From positions 1,359,501-1,423,500 of the forward strand of contig NZ_PHTY01000001.1 in assembly GCF_002813135.1 (NCBI RefSeq): a stretch of 64,000 bases of DNA, in the 5' to 3' direction. A model generated the notes under the pieces. It was given only the letters and a program-made list of their open reading frames with translations. It was not told where the DNA came from and did no database searches. Shown one piece after another: positions 1-9,472 of the stretch (its first letter is position 1; every line of letters starts with the position of its first letter). The translations under genes and the position numbers were made by a program. This DNA comes from Ulvibacter sp. MAR_2010_11 (GTDB lineage: Bacteria; Bacteroidota; Bacteroidia; Flavobacteriales; Flavobacteriaceae).

Positions 1-2
1 CC

Positions 3-410
3 TTCTCTAACGAATTAATTTCTCGCGATGAAGGAGTGCATTGTGACTTTGCGGTGCATTTACACAATCATCACTTAATTAATAAAGTTCCGAAAGAACG
101 TATCCGTGAAATTTTAGTAGATGCCCTAAACATTGAAAGAGAATTTATTACCGAATCACTTCCTGCAAGTCTTATTGGTATGAATTCGAAGTTGATGACA
201 CAATACCTCGAATTTGTAACCGATCGTCTTTTGGTCGAATTGCAATGCGAAAAAGAATACAACGCCACGAATCCATTCGACTTTATGGATATGATATCCT
301 TGCAAGGAAAGACAAATTTCTTCGAGAAACGTGTTTCCGAATATCAAAAGGCCGGCGTTACCAACATGGACAAAGAGTCTAATAAGATTAGTTTCGACGC
401 AGATTTTTAG
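3..410 (+). CDS. nrdB: Ribonucleoside-diphosphate reductase beta subunit, 3' part
   Basis: This is the C-terminal 135 residues of the class Ia ribonucleotide reductase radical-bearing subunit; the gene begins before the window. The reading frame is open from base 3. Visible family features are the metal-ligand region [15 protein letters not shown] and the conserved segment [18 protein letters not shown]. The tail [21 protein letters not shown] is the beta-subunit end, where residues dock onto NrdA and radical transfer passes. A terminator-like hairpin follows, then nrdA 124 bp downstream on the same strand. The two subunits make deoxynucleotides from ribonucleoside diphosphates in the cytoplasm. 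The GTG at 36 is only an in-frame codon inside the gene and not a start. Confidence 0.95.
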   Translation, partial: FSNELISRDEGVHCDFAVHLHNHHLINKVPKERIREILVDALNIEREFITESLPASLIGMNSKLMTQYLEFVTDRLLVELQCEKEYNATNPFDFMDMISLQGKTNFFEKRVSEYQKAGVTNMDKESNKISFDADF

Positions 411-447
411 AAAAGCATCCGCTTTCTCCCCAAGGAGCGGGCTTTTT
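411..447 (+). terminator. Hairpin after nrdB
   Basis: AAAGC, two unpaired bases, CCGCT, a 12-base loop, then AGCGG and GCTTT followed by T residues. It probably weakens or ends transcription between nrdB and nrdA, so the two could be expressed at different levels. Confidence 0.6.
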
Positions 448-534
448 GTTATATATCGCTGATAACGTGTAGTTTAAAAACTTCACCCAGCACCTTTTTT
501 TGAAAAAAATAATAACCTCATAAAGTAAGTATAG

Positions 535-2961
535 ATGAATGTAATTAAAAGAGACGGCCGAAAAGAACCTATAATGTTCGACAAAATCACCGCACGAGTA
601 CGTAAACTGTGTTATGGTTTAAACGAATTAGTAGATCCTGTAAAAATTTCGATGCGTGTTATTGAAGGGTTATACGATGGGGTAACAACCAGTGAACTCG
701 ATAACCTCGCCGCCGAAGTAGCAGCAACTATGACAACCTCACATCCCGACTATGCGCGTCTGGCTGCAAGAATTTCGGTCTCTAACTTACACAAAAACAC
801 CAAGAAGAGCTTTTCGGAGGTGATGCATGATCTCTATACCTATGTGAATCCGCGTACCGGAAAAGATGCACCTTTGTTAAGCGATGAAGTGTACAAGGTA
901 ATCAAGGAGAATGCAGACGACCTGGATTCAACAATTATTTACAACCGTGATTTCGGGTACGATTACTTCGGATTTAAAACATTAGAACGTTCCTACTTAC
1001 TAAAACTAAACGGTCAGATTGTTGAACGTCCACAACACATGCTCATGCGCGTTTCCGTAGGAATCCATTTAGACGATTTGGCAGCCGTAAAGGAAACCTA
1101 CGAGCTCATGTCGAAAAAATTCTTTACCCACGCAACACCTACTTTATTTAACAGTGGTACACCTAAACCACAAATGTCCTCATGCTTCTTATTAACGATG
1201 AAGGATGACAGTATTGACGGTATCTACGACACACTGAAGCAGACTGCTAAAATCTCACAATCTGCCGGTGGAATTGGATTGTCTATCCATAACATTCGAG
1301 CAACCGGATCCTATATCTCGGGAACCAATGGAACATCCAATGGAATTGTTCCTATGCTTCGTGTGTTTAATGATACCGCGCGCTATGTAGATCAAGGGGG
1401 AGGAAAACGTAAAGGTTCCTTTGCAATTTATGTAGAACCATGGCATGCCGATATCTTCGACTTCCTGGATTTAAAGAAAAACACCGGAAAAGAAGAAATG
1501 CGCGCCCGCGACCTGTTCTACGCCATGTGGATCCCGGATTTGTTTATGAAACGAGTTCAGGAGGACGGCGAATGGACGCTTATGTGTCCTAACGAATGCC
1601 CCGGCTTGTTCGATTGCCATGGTGATGAGTTTGAAACCTTGTACGAGAAATACGAAGCAGAAGACAAAGGCCGAAAAACAATTAAGGCAAGAGAACTTTG
1701 GGAAAAGATCATGGAATCTCAAATTGAGACAGGAACACCTTATATGTTGTATAAGGATGCAGCCAATCGAAAGAGCAATCAGAAGAATTTGGGAACCATT
1801 CGTTCTTCAAACCTCTGTACCGAAATTATGGAATACACTTCCGAAGATGAAGTGGCAGTATGTAATTTGGCATCCATTGCCTTACCAATGTTCGTGAAGA
1901 ACAATGAGTTCGATCACAAAGAATTATTCCGAGTTACCAAACGTGTGACCAAAAACCTGAACAGAGTTATCGATAGAAATTACTATCCGGTGAAGGAAGC
2001 CGAAAACTCTAACTTCCGTCATCGCCCGGTAGGTCTTGGCGTACAGGGACTGGCCGATACCTTTATTATGTTGCGCCTTCCTTTTACGTGTGACGAAGCC
2101 AAGAAATTAAATCAGGAAATTTTTGAAACATTATACTTCGCGGCAGTTTCGGCATCTATGGAAGAAGCCAAAGTTGACGGAGCGTATCAAACCTACAAAG
2201 GATCACCTATCTCACAAGGATTGTTTCAGCACAACCTATGGGGAATAAAGGACGAAGAACTAAGCGGACGCTGGGATTGGGGAAAACTGAGAAAGGATAT
2301 CAAAAAGCATGGGGTACGTAACTCTTTATTGGTTGCGCCTATGCCAACAGCATCCACCTCTCAGATTTTAGGAAATAATGAAGCCTTTGAGCCTTATACT
2401 TCTAATATCTATACCCGAAGAGTACTTTCCGGGGAGTTTATTGTAGTAAACAAGCATTTGCTGGAAGATCTGGTTGCCTTAGGACTTTGGAACGAAGATC
2501 TGAAAGAAGAAATTATGCGTGCCAACGGATCGGTTCAGGATGTGGATAATATTCCGCAGGAATTAAAAGAACTGTACAAAACCGTTTGGGAGTTAAGTAT
2601 GAAAGACATCATCGATATGTCACGCCATAGAGGCTACTTTATCGATCAATCGCAATCGCTGAACCTGTTTATGGAAAATGCCAATTTTGCAAAATTAACG
2701 TCTATGCATTTTTACGCATGGAAGAGTGGTCTAAAAACAGGAATGTACTATTTGCGAACTAAGAGCGCTGTGGATGCTATTAAGTTCACTCTTAAGAGCG
2801 AAGCCCAAAAAGAACCCGTTGCAGCCGTTGCCGAAATCGCCAAGGTGGAAGCAACTTCGGCCGACTCGAATAAGCCAATGTCACCTCAGGAATTACGTGA
2901 ATTACTTGCTAAATCCAAGACTACCCCCGAAGATGACGATTGTTTGATGTGCGGGTCTTAA
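535..2961 (+). CDS. nrdA: Ribonucleoside-diphosphate reductase alpha subunit
   Basis: Large catalytic subunit of class Ia ribonucleotide reductase, 808 residues, close to family length. The N-terminal ~90 residues ([16 protein letters not shown]...) are an ATP-cone, so allosteric control by ATP/dATP is expected. The barrel contains the active-site segment MSSCFLLTM with one redox cysteine, NLCTEI with the second, and [15 protein letters not shown]. The tyrosine pair of the radical path lies in [12 protein letters not shown]. The protein ends in a CLMC motif, the swinging dithiol reduced by thioredoxin or glutaredoxin. It lies just downstream of nrdB on the same strand and a strong hairpin follows the stop. 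The ATG at 535 is preceded by an A-rich leader and starts directly at the ATP-cone. Confidence 0.97.
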   Translation: MNVIKRDGRKEPIMFDKITARVRKLCYGLNELVDPVKISMRVIEGLYDGVTTSELDNLAAEVAATMTTSHPDYARLAARISVSNLHKNTKKSFSEVMHDLYTYVNPRTGKDAPLLSDEVYKVIKENADDLDSTIIYNRDFGYDYFGFKTLERSYLLKLNGQIVERPQHMLMRVSVGIHLDDLAAVKETYELMSKKFFTHATPTLFNSGTPKPQMSSCFLLTMKDDSIDGIYDTLKQTAKISQSAGGIGLSIHNIRATGSYISGTNGTSNGIVPMLRVFNDTARYVDQGGGKRKGSFAIYVEPWHADIFDFLDLKKNTGKEEMRARDLFYAMWIPDLFMKRVQEDGEWTLMCPNECPGLFDCHGDEFETLYEKYEAEDKGRKTIKARELWEKIMESQIETGTPYMLYKDAANRKSNQKNLGTIRSSNLCTEIMEYTSEDEVAVCNLASIALPMFVKNNEFDHKELFRVTKRVTKNLNRVIDRNYYPVKEAENSNFRHRPVGLGVQGLADTFIMLRLPFTCDEAKKLNQEIFETLYFAAVSASMEEAKVDGAYQTYKGSPISQGLFQHNLWGIKDEELSGRWDWGKLRKDIKKHGVRNSLLVAPMPTASTSQILGNNEAFEPYTSNIYTRRVLSGEFIVVNKHLLEDLVALGLWNEDLKEEIMRANGSVQDVDNIPQELKELYKTVWELSMKDIIDMSRHRGYFIDQSQSLNLFMENANFAKLTSMHFYAWKSGLKTGMYYLRTKSAVDAIKFTLKSEAQKEPVAAVAEIAKVEATSADSNKPMSPQELRELLAKSKTTPEDDDCLMCGS

Positions 2962-2982
2962 ATTTTAAGTGTTTTAATTTAT

Positions 2983-3010
2983 AAAAGGAAGGCAATCGCC
3001 TTCCTTTTTT
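2983..3010. terminator. Bidirectional terminator between nrdA and the DUF6503-like gene
   Basis: Perfect 11-bp stem AAAAGGAAGGC with loop aatc, flanked by A and T runs. It serves nrdA on the plus strand and overlaps the stop of the convergent minus-strand gene. Confidence 0.9.
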
Positions 3011-3704
3011 ATTTCTTTAGAATATCCGTGCCTAGGTATTTGTCGTCTTTGTTGTAATACCAGGCTCGATTTTTAGGCATTTTAATGCCGTAAACAACGG
3101 TTTCGTCGGTTAGGAGAATGTATTCTCCGGTATTCTTTCCCTCCTTGGAAGGATCCCCTTTGTAGAATTGGTACACTTCCAGGGCATAGGTTGCCGGATT
3201 GAAATAAAAAAACCAAACATCTTTGCCAACGGCTTCGTCATACGTCACTTTTAACACCAGATACTCCTTGCCTTTAAATTTCTTCCGATCGACCTTTTCG
3301 GCAATATGTGTACCTGCATCTTTTAGCTTCATTGGCAAGCCGTAGAGGTAGGTATAATAGTTTTTGTACATCTTGGCTCTTTCGCACGTATTTGATGTAT
3401 CTGAAGGCCCGTTCACACAAATTTCACAACGCCCCTTTTCTAAAGAGTAAGATGTTTCTTGTCCTTCTTTAACAGCTCGCAAATAAAATTTCTCGTCGGG
3501 GAGATTTATTTCAATATCGCTTTCTCTGTTCGGGCTGTTGGGAGTTTCCATGGTCACATGAAATTTGCCCTTGAATGAAGGCCACTTGCCATTAGGATCG
3601 TGGTATGCAATGGCTTTTTCTAGAAGTTGAGACCCTGTGAGTGACTGTCCGATGAGACTATTGAACGCAACCAACAATGCTATTAAAGGAAGGATTTGTT
3701 TCAT
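3009..3704 (-). CDS. Exported protein, DUF6503-like
   Basis: A 231-residue protein with a clear signal peptide (MKQILPLIALLVAFNSLIGQ), so it is exported to the periplasm or cell surface. The rest looks like the DUF6503 group of flavobacterial proteins: predicted beta-rich, with a repeated outer-membrane-lipoprotein-carrier-like pattern (GKFHVTMETP, FYLRAVKEG, YLVLKVTYDEAVGKDVWFFY). Two cysteine-containing segments (RCEICVNG and SNTCERAK) could form disulfides. No enzyme motif is visible and the function is unknown. It lies between nrdA (convergent) and the pit terminator, apparently a single-gene unit. The family name rests on recall of the sequence style, so it is less certain than the export call. 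Confidence 0.7.
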   Translation of the reverse strand: MKQILPLIALLVAFNSLIGQSLTGSQLLEKAIAYHDPNGKWPSFKGKFHVTMETPNSPNRESDIEINLPDEKFYLRAVKEGQETSYSLEKGRCEICVNGPSDTSNTCERAKMYKNYYTYLYGLPMKLKDAGTHIAEKVDRKKFKGKEYLVLKVTYDEAVGKDVWFFYFNPATYALEVYQFYKGDPSKEGKNTGEYILLTDETVVYGIKMPKNRAWYYNKDDKYLGTDILKK

Positions 3705-3746
3705 AAAAAGGAACTTTATTAATTAAAGATAAGCAATTCGGGAAAT

Positions 3747-3783
3747 AAAAAAACCCACTAAGACATGTGACTCCTAGTGGGTA
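3747..3783 (-). terminator. Terminator of pit
   Basis: On the minus strand ACCCACTA and TAGTGGGT form an 8-bp stem with a 14-base loop, followed by a T run. It lies 22 bp after the pit stop codon. Confidence 0.85.
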
Positions 3784-3804
3784 GTTTATAAAAATAAGAC
3801 TTTA

Positions 3805-6045
3805 TTATTTTTTCTTATAACTGTTGAAGTATTCCTGCATTAAGTCCATAAGGGCGTTAACCAAATCTTTACTTTCCGATAAAAGACTAAAGTACAAAGT
3901 AGTATTCTTCGGACTAGATTCTTCAGTTCTGGTGCGCTCTACTTGCTCTTCGATTTTTTCAGAAAGAATGTCGATAATCTCCTGTTTTTTATTCAAAACA
4001 AAACTAATACGATCGAAGTCTCTGGATTTGAAAATATCTTCAATTTCGGTTAAAAGTGATCCCAACATGGCATCAATTTCCTGCAGGTCCTTAATCTGGT
4101 TAAATCGAAGTTTTTTGTGATTGTTATGTATGTGTTTGTAACTTTTTTTCGAAATAAACTCCAGCGATTGTGTGATATCGGTCAAATGCGCCAAAATAGA
4201 AATATAGAAGGTACTACCTCGAACACTAGTGTCTTCTAAATTTTTGATAAAGAAGAAGATATTATCGCGTAAATCTTCCACTTCGGCATCCAATTTATTA
4301 ACACCTTTCTTGCTCTTCTTGAGCTTTCCAAGATCCTCTTTTTCCAGTCCGCGCAATACATCCGAATAAATTTTCTTGGTACGTGTCACCACATTCGAAA
4401 TATTATCTGCACTTTCGGCAATGATGCCTCTTACCGTTTTACTTTCGGCTTTCTTGAGACCTTTATAGCTTACCTGTTCTTTCCCTTTCTTTTTGTGTGA
4501 AAGATAATTTCGCACCAATAAAAGGATTGCTAAGAGAAGCAGTACTGCAATCATAGGTCCTTTACCAATATAAATTAAATAGGCCAGAGTTCCTGCGGCT
4601 ACTAAGGCGATAAAGGCGGTAAAAAACCATCCGCCAATAACCTTTAACACTCCGGCAACCCGGTATACCGCACTTTCACTACCCCAGGCTCTATCTGCCA
4701 AAGAGGTACCCATTGCCACCATAAAGGTTACATAGGTTGTTGATAACGGAAGTTTCATAGAAGTAGCTACCGAAATTAGGATACTGGCTACCATCAAATT
4801 TACAGCTGCGCGAACCATATCGAAGGCAGGAGCATCTTTTCCTTTTTCAAGCTTTACAACCTTTTTTTCGAAGTTCTTTTCAATTCGGTTTTTGGCCGAA
4901 GTAGGAAGTACCGTGGAGAAAGCTGTTGAGGTAAATTTGGCAAAACGGACAATCCCTCTGGATAAAAAATTAGGCTGAAAACGTTCCTTAACATTGTCCT
5001 GACTGGAAAGGTCGATAGAAGTTTTAAGTACATCTTTTGCCTTTTTAGAAAACCATAGGGTTAACACCATTACGAGTCCTGCCAAGAATAATAATAGGGT
5101 GGGTGTAGGTACTTTTTGCGACATAGCCACCATACTAAACTGATCTGCCGGAACTCCCGAAACAACCCACGCTTCATACGATTGCCATGCTGCAATAGGA
5201 ACCCCAATAAAGTTTACCAAATCGTTGCCCGCAAACGCCATAGCTATGGCAAAGGTTCCAATTAGAATGATGAATTTGTATACATTTACTTTGAATACAG
5301 AAGTAAATAATGCCGATAGCCCTGTCCAGAAAACAAAACTAAGCGCAACGATGATCATTGTATTATTAAAAATAAATTCGGTAATGTCTTCAGGGATAAT
5401 TGCAGTTCCTTTAAGTCCCTTTATAAAAATAAAATAGGTGATTGAAGTAGCTGCTATTCCGCCAAATAATGCCGCAACCCAGGAAGGTTTCGACTCAAAT
5501 TTAAAGGTCAATAATAGCCTGGAAACATATTGAACCAACGCCCCAACCGTAAAGGCTATGACCACAGAGAGCAGGATTCCCAGTATAATTTCAGTGGCCT
5601 TATCCGTGTTGATATAGGTAAGCAAATCTGAAACACCTTCGGTATCGGATTTACTAATTTTAATTAACGACATAACAATGGCTGCACCCAACAATTCAAA
5701 TACAATGGAAACCGTAGTAGAAGTGGGCATTCCCAGTGTATTGAAGAAGTCTAATAGGAGGATATCGGTAATCATGACCGCCATAAAAATGATCATGATT
5801 TCGTTAAAGTAAAATTCTCCCGGGGTAAAAATTCCTTTTCGCGCTACTTCCATCATTCCGCTTGATGACAGTGCCCCAAAGGCAATACCCAAACTTGCGA
5901 CAATCATGATAGTTCTAAAAGAAATTGCCTTAGAACCAATTGCAGAATTTAAAAAGTTCACGGCATCGTTGCTAACTCCAACTACCAAATCGGCGATTGC
6001 GAGCGCTGCTAATGCGACAAGCATTAGAATATAAATATTATCCAT
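3805..6045 (-). CDS. PiT-family inorganic phosphate transporter fused to a PhoU-like domain
   Basis: Predicted low-affinity cation-coupled phosphate permease of the inner membrane, 746 residues. Both signature repeats of the family are present: GVSNDAVNFLNSAIGSKA near residue 23 and AGNDLVNFIGVPIAAWQSY near 272. About 12 membrane segments run to about residue 510. The remaining ~220 residues are soluble and helical (KGLKKAESKTVRGIIAESADN onward) and resemble the PhoU/DUF47 fold, so phosphate-dependent gating within the same polypeptide is plausible. It lies next to phoU and the pst operon but has its own promoter and terminator. The promoter carries the same 11-bp direct repeats as pstS, which suggests induction by phosphate limitation. 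That is unusual for a low-affinity permease. Confidence 0.9.
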   Translation of the reverse strand: MDNIYILMLVALAALAIADLVVGVSNDAVNFLNSAIGSKAISFRTIMIVASLGIAFGALSSSGMMEVARKGIFTPGEFYFNEIMIIFMAVMITDILLLDFFNTLGMPTSTTVSIVFELLGAAIVMSLIKISKSDTEGVSDLLTYINTDKATEIILGILLSVVIAFTVGALVQYVSRLLLTFKFESKPSWVAALFGGIAATSITYFIFIKGLKGTAIIPEDITEFIFNNTMIIVALSFVFWTGLSALFTSVFKVNVYKFIILIGTFAIAMAFAGNDLVNFIGVPIAAWQSYEAWVVSGVPADQFSMVAMSQKVPTPTLLLFLAGLVMVLTLWFSKKAKDVLKTSIDLSSQDNVKERFQPNFLSRGIVRFAKFTSTAFSTVLPTSAKNRIEKNFEKKVVKLEKGKDAPAFDMVRAAVNLMVASILISVATSMKLPLSTTYVTFMVAMGTSLADRAWGSESAVYRVAGVLKVIGGWFFTAFIALVAAGTLAYLIYIGKGPMIAVLLLLAILLLVRNYLSHKKKGKEQVSYKGLKKAESKTVRGIIAESADNISNVVTRTKKIYSDVLRGLEKEDLGKLKKSKKGVNKLDAEVEDLRDNIFFFIKNLEDTSVRGSTFYISILAHLTDITQSLEFISKKSYKHIHNNHKKLRFNQIKDLQEIDAMLGSLLTEIEDIFKSRDFDRISFVLNKKQEIIDILSEKIEEQVERTRTEESSPKNTTLYFSLLSESKDLVNALMDLMQEYFNSYKKK

Positions 6046-6070
6046 AACACAATTGTTGAAAGTAACCTTG

Positions 6071-6114
6071 CAAACCTACTCTAAAAAATAATTAGTAATG
6101 TTATGAAAATGTTA
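6071..6114 (-). promoter_or_regulatory. pit promoter with Pho-box-like 11-bp direct repeats
   Basis: On the minus strand two identical TAACATT heptamers (6108-6114 and 6097-6103) are separated by TTCA, so they repeat at exactly 11 bp. A perfect Bacteroidota -7 element TAGGTTTG lies at 6071-6078, 25 bp before the ATG. The repeat nearest the -7 element is one 11-bp unit further away than at the pstS, porin and TonB-receptor promoters, so it keeps the same helical phase. Confidence 0.7.
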
Positions 6115-6120
6115 CCAAAT

Positions 6121-6144
6121 AAAAAAAGGAGGTTAAAAACCTCC
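6121..6144 (-). terminator. Terminator of the pst-phoU operon
   Basis: On the minus strand GGAGGTT, loop ttt, AACCTCC, followed by seven T residues, 29 bp after the phoU stop codon. Confidence 0.9.
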
Positions 6145-6173
6145 CAAACACTTAGATTAATCAAAGCGAAAAA

Positions 6174-6839
6174 CTATTTCTTTTTTTTGTGTTTTACCAC
6201 CTCAGCATCAATATAAAAAATGATTTCTTCGGCAATATTTTTAATAAGATCACCAACGCGCTCCATCTTTCTTATTACTGAAAAAAGAATTAATGCCTGT
6301 CCGGTAATTGAGACATCCTTTTTTATTTCAGCTTCTATAATGCTAAAAGATTTTATGTTCACCTTATCAATAAATTTGTCTTTTTTGAAGACTTTTCGGG
6401 CTTCTTTTACATCTTTCTCTTCATAAGCGACTGTAATATTTTCGAACATCGATGTAATGGTTTCGAACATTTCTTCAAATTTTAAAGCTTCTAAAAGATG
6501 TGCCGAAATTTTATTATCCTGTTCAACCACAAATCGTGAAATGCCTTCTGCATGATCAGCAATTCGTTCCAAGTCGAAGTTTATTTTCCGAATTGCCATG
6601 ATAAATCGCAAATCGATTGCCACCGGATTGTAAAGTGCCAGAAATTTTTCACAATCTTTTTCAATCTTCAAATCCAACGCATTTACGCGTAGTTCGGTAT
6701 GAATCACCTCTTCCGCCAAATCGCTATCGTGCATTACAAAAGCTTCTTTGGATTTATGTATCTGTTTTTTGCACAACGTAAGCATTTCCAATCCATACTG
6801 ATTTAACACTTCGCGTTGTTGTTCTGCGTTTACCACCAT
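6174..6839 (-). CDS. phoU: Phosphate signalling protein PhoU
   Basis: A 221-residue all-helical cytoplasmic protein with two PhoU repeats. Family-typical segments are ALYNPVAIDLRFIMAIRKINFDLERIADHAEGI in the first half and ILFSVIRKMERVGDLIKNIAEEI in the second; the E/D-rich sites in each (DLERIADHAE, KMERVGDLIKNIAEE) are the metal-binding positions of PhoU. The protein links Pst transport to the PhoR/PhoB system and normally keeps the Pho regulon off when phosphate is plentiful. It is the last gene of pstSCAB-phoU, 15 bp after pstB. The C-terminus is lysine-rich. No phoR/phoB genes lie within the window. Confidence 0.95.
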   Translation of the reverse strand: MVVNAEQQREVLNQYGLEMLTLCKKQIHKSKEAFVMHDSDLAEEVIHTELRVNALDLKIEKDCEKFLALYNPVAIDLRFIMAIRKINFDLERIADHAEGISRFVVEQDNKISAHLLEALKFEEMFETITSMFENITVAYEEKDVKEARKVFKKDKFIDKVNIKSFSIIEAEIKKDVSITGQALILFSVIRKMERVGDLIKNIAEEIIFYIDAEVVKHKKKK

Positions 6840-6854
6840 ACTTTTTTTATAAAA

Positions 6855-7694
6855 TTAACCAAAACGACCGGTAATGTAATTCTCGGTCTGGGTTTTTGCG
6901 GGATTTGTAAATATTGTCTTTGTCTTATCGAATTCTATCAATTCACCCAAATAGAAAAATGCGGTATAGTCACTAATTCTACTTGCTTGCTGCATATTGT
7001 GTGTTACAATTACAATGGTGTATTTCTTTTTTAACTGAAAGATAAGCTCTTCAATCTTTGCAGTTGATATAGGGTCCAAAGCAGAAGTAGGCTCATCCAT
7101 TAAAATAATGGAAGGCTCTACTGCCAACGTTCTTGCAATACACAATCGTTGTTGTTGCCCGCCGGAAAGTGCCAAGCCCGACTTCTTAAGGTCGTCCTTT
7201 ACTTCATCCCACAAATCGGCTTGACGTAAGGCTTTTTCAACTCGTTCGTTTATAAATTTTTTGTCCTTTATTCCTTGAATTCTCAGTCCGTAGGCTACAT
7301 TTTCATAAATGGATTTTGGAAACGGATTGGGTTTTTGAAACACCATCCCTATTTCTTTACGCAATTCTTCAACATTTACCTTCTTTTTGTAAATACTGTT
7401 GCCATCCACCTTGATTTTCCCTTCCATTTTAAATCCGTCTACATAATCGTTCATACGATTAAACAGTCTTAAAAAAGTTGACTTTCCGCAACCCGATGGC
7501 CCTATAAAGGCTGTCACCGTATTTGCTTTAATGGTCATGTCGATGCCTTTTATAGCACAAAAATCACCATACCAAACCTTTGCATCGGTCACTTCAATTT
7601 TTGGTGTTTTTTTAAGTGACGGATCAACTATGCTGTCTAAAATCATTTTTTTATGTCTTGGTTGTTCTGCAATTATTTCCATTTTTTCTGCCAT
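6855..7694 (-). CDS. pstB: Phosphate ABC transporter ATP-binding protein
   Basis: ATPase subunit of the high-affinity phosphate importer, 279 residues. Walker A is GPSGCGKST at residues 65-73, the ABC signature is [13 protein letters not shown], Walker B is [13 protein letters not shown], and the switch histidine lies in [15 protein letters not shown]. PstB-specific features include [10 protein letters not shown] and [13 protein letters not shown]. It binds the PstA/PstC pore on the cytoplasmic side. The start overlaps the pstA end by 22 bp (or about 10 bp if the ATG at codon 5 is used), so translation is probably coupled. The N-terminal ~30 residues before the ABC domain form a short extension. 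Confidence 0.97.
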   Translation of the reverse strand: MAEKMEIIAEQPRHKKMILDSIVDPSLKKTPKIEVTDAKVWYGDFCAIKGIDMTIKANTVTAFIGPSGCGKSTFLRLFNRMNDYVDGFKMEGKIKVDGNSIYKKKVNVEELRKEIGMVFQKPNPFPKSIYENVAYGLRIQGIKDKKFINERVEKALRQADLWDEVKDDLKKSGLALSGGQQQRLCIARTLAVEPSIILMDEPTSALDPISTAKIEELIFQLKKKYTIVIVTHNMQQASRISDYTAFFYLGELIEFDKTKTIFTNPAKTQTENYITGRFG

Positions 7695-8527
7695 TTGTTT
7701 CTGAAATACACTGCGATGCCGTTCATAATAAAAGTAATACCCAATAAAATGATGATGGCAGCTGCGGCATTTTCTATAAATCCGTGTTGTGGTCTGGATA
7801 TCCAGTTAAAAATTTGAATGGGTAGGACCGAAAATTCGTCCATTGGGTTTGAAGGAGCAAATGGCACATACGCCAAGGCACCTACTACAATTAGGGGGGC
7901 GGTTTCACCCACAGCTCTAGAAAGTGCCAGAATTACACCCGTTAAAATTCCTCCTCCCGAGGCCGGTAAAATTTGATGCCAAATGGTTTGCCACTTAGAA
8001 GCTCCCAGAGCAAAAGAGGCGTCTTTTATAGAGGACGGAACTGCTTTAATAGCTTCTCGCGTTGCGACAATGATAATAGGTAAAATTAATAAAGAGAGTG
8101 TAAGCGCTCCTGCCAAAACACTGGCGCCAAGATTCATGATTCTAACAAACACTTCAAGCCCCAGTAAACCGTAAATAATAGAAGGAACACCTGCCAGATT
8201 CGAAATATTAATTTCCAGAAGTCCGGAGAGCTTGTTTTTCTTTGCGTATTCTTCCAAATAAATTCCGGCGGCCACTCCAATTGGAAATGAAATAAGCGTG
8301 GTAAGCAGCAAAATCCAGATACTTCCCATTAAGGCCGTATAAATCCCCGATTTTTCAGCTTTTCTGGAAGGAAGGTCTGTAATAAATGCCCAATCGATTC
8401 TACTAATTCCATCAATGAGAATGTCACCAATAAACACGGTCAATATTACCAGTCCGAATAACGTACAAGCAATTCCCCAAACCATAAAGGCTTTGTCTTT
8501 CCATCTGTTTTTCTGAACGTTATTCAT
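7673..8527 (-). CDS. pstA: Phosphate ABC transporter permease PstA
   Basis: Inner-membrane permease subunit, 284 residues with six predicted helices. The coupling (EAA) loop that contacts PstB is [34 protein letters not shown], followed by [21 protein letters not shown], both typical of PstA. The first helix ([20 protein letters not shown]) and a periplasmic loop of ~45 residues precede the binding-protein-dependent transport domain. It overlaps pstC by 8 bp upstream and pstB downstream, fitting one co-translated operon. Confidence 0.95.
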   Translation of the reverse strand: MNNVQKNRWKDKAFMVWGIACTLFGLVILTVFIGDILIDGISRIDWAFITDLPSRKAEKSGIYTALMGSIWILLLTTLISFPIGVAAGIYLEEYAKKNKLSGLLEINISNLAGVPSIIYGLLGLEVFVRIMNLGASVLAGALTLSLLILPIIIVATREAIKAVPSSIKDASFALGASKWQTIWHQILPASGGGILTGVILALSRAVGETAPLIVVGALAYVPFAPSNPMDEFSVLPIQIFNWISRPQHGFIENAAAAIIILLGITFIMNGIAVYFRNKWQKKWK

Positions 8528-9398
8528 ACTTCTCCTGGTATTTTTTCCGGATTCGATAACTGATGGTGTTCAATAAAAATGTAAATGCAAACAAGGTAAT
8601 ACCTGCGGCAAAAATGGTGCGATATTCCAACGAACCGTGTTGTACATCACCCAGACTCACCTGTACAATATAGGCCGTAATAGTTTCAACGGGGACGGTT
8701 GGGTCTAGTGTTAATCTGGGCTGTTGCCCTGCTGCAATAGCAACAATCATTGTTTCTCCAATGGCTCTGGAAATTGCCAGAATAATGGAAACGATAATCC
8801 CCGAAGAGGCAGCCGGTACAATAACTTTAAAGGCGGTTTGTAGTTTGGTGGCACCCATGCCAAAGGCGGCTTCCCGCAAAGAATTAGGGACTGCATGTAA
8901 GGCATCTTCGCTTATGGAAGAAATGTATGGGATGATCATAATTCCCATTACAATTCCTGCCGACAGAGAGTTAAAACCTGAAAGATTTGGAATAATTTCC
9001 TGTAAAAATGGTGTAACTACTATCAAAGCAAAGAATCCGTAAACTACGGTTGGTACTGCCGCCAACAATTCTAATAACGGTTTAACAGTTTTACGAAAGG
9101 ACTTTGGTGCGTATTCACTTAAGTATATACTAATGGTCAATCCAATAGGCAGTGCTACCGCAATTGCTATCGCCGAAGTGAGTAAGGTGCCGGATAGCAG
9201 GGGTAGAATTCCAAAATGTTTTTCGGTAAATAGAGGGGTCCATTGTGTATCTGTAAAAAAGTCGATAATGGAGACTTCACTAAAAAACCGAACTGCTTCA
9301 ACCGAAAGTACCGCGACAATCCCGAAGGTTACCAAAATGGTAATCAACGCACTGGAAAACAGCGATTTTTCTATAATGAGCTCTTTTACTTTTCGCAT
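8520..9398 (-). CDS. pstC: Phosphate ABC transporter permease PstC
   Basis: Inner-membrane permease subunit paired with PstA, 292 residues, six predicted helices. Its EAA loop is DALHAVPNSLREAAFGMGATKLQTAFKVIVPAA, followed by GIIVSIILAISRAIGETMIV, the PstC hallmark. It is 74 bp downstream of pstS, the largest gap inside the operon, and that gap contains a hairpin. It overlaps pstA by 8 bp. Confidence 0.95.
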   Translation of the reverse strand: MRKVKELIIEKSLFSSALITILVTFGIVAVLSVEAVRFFSEVSIIDFFTDTQWTPLFTEKHFGILPLLSGTLLTSAIAIAVALPIGLTISIYLSEYAPKSFRKTVKPLLELLAAVPTVVYGFFALIVVTPFLQEIIPNLSGFNSLSAGIVMGIMIIPYISSISEDALHAVPNSLREAAFGMGATKLQTAFKVIVPAASSGIIVSIILAISRAIGETMIVAIAAGQQPRLTLDPTVPVETITAYIVQVSLGDVQHGSLEYRTIFAAGITLFAFTFLLNTISYRIRKKYQEKYE

Positions 9399-9423
9399 AG
9401 CAGGGATTTATACAAGTAAATCA

Positions 9424-9446
9424 GGTGCCTTAAGAATAAAGACACC
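9424..9446 (-). promoter_or_regulatory. Intercistronic hairpin between pstS and pstC
   Basis: On the minus strand GGTGTCTTtA, loop ttct, TAAGGCACC form a 9-bp stem with one G-T wobble and one bulge. It lies 26 bp after the pstS stop with no long T run. It could protect pstS mRNA or partly attenuate, giving more binding protein than permease. Confidence 0.5.
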
Positions 9447-9472
9447 CGATTCTTCACTAATCAAACCTTTGT

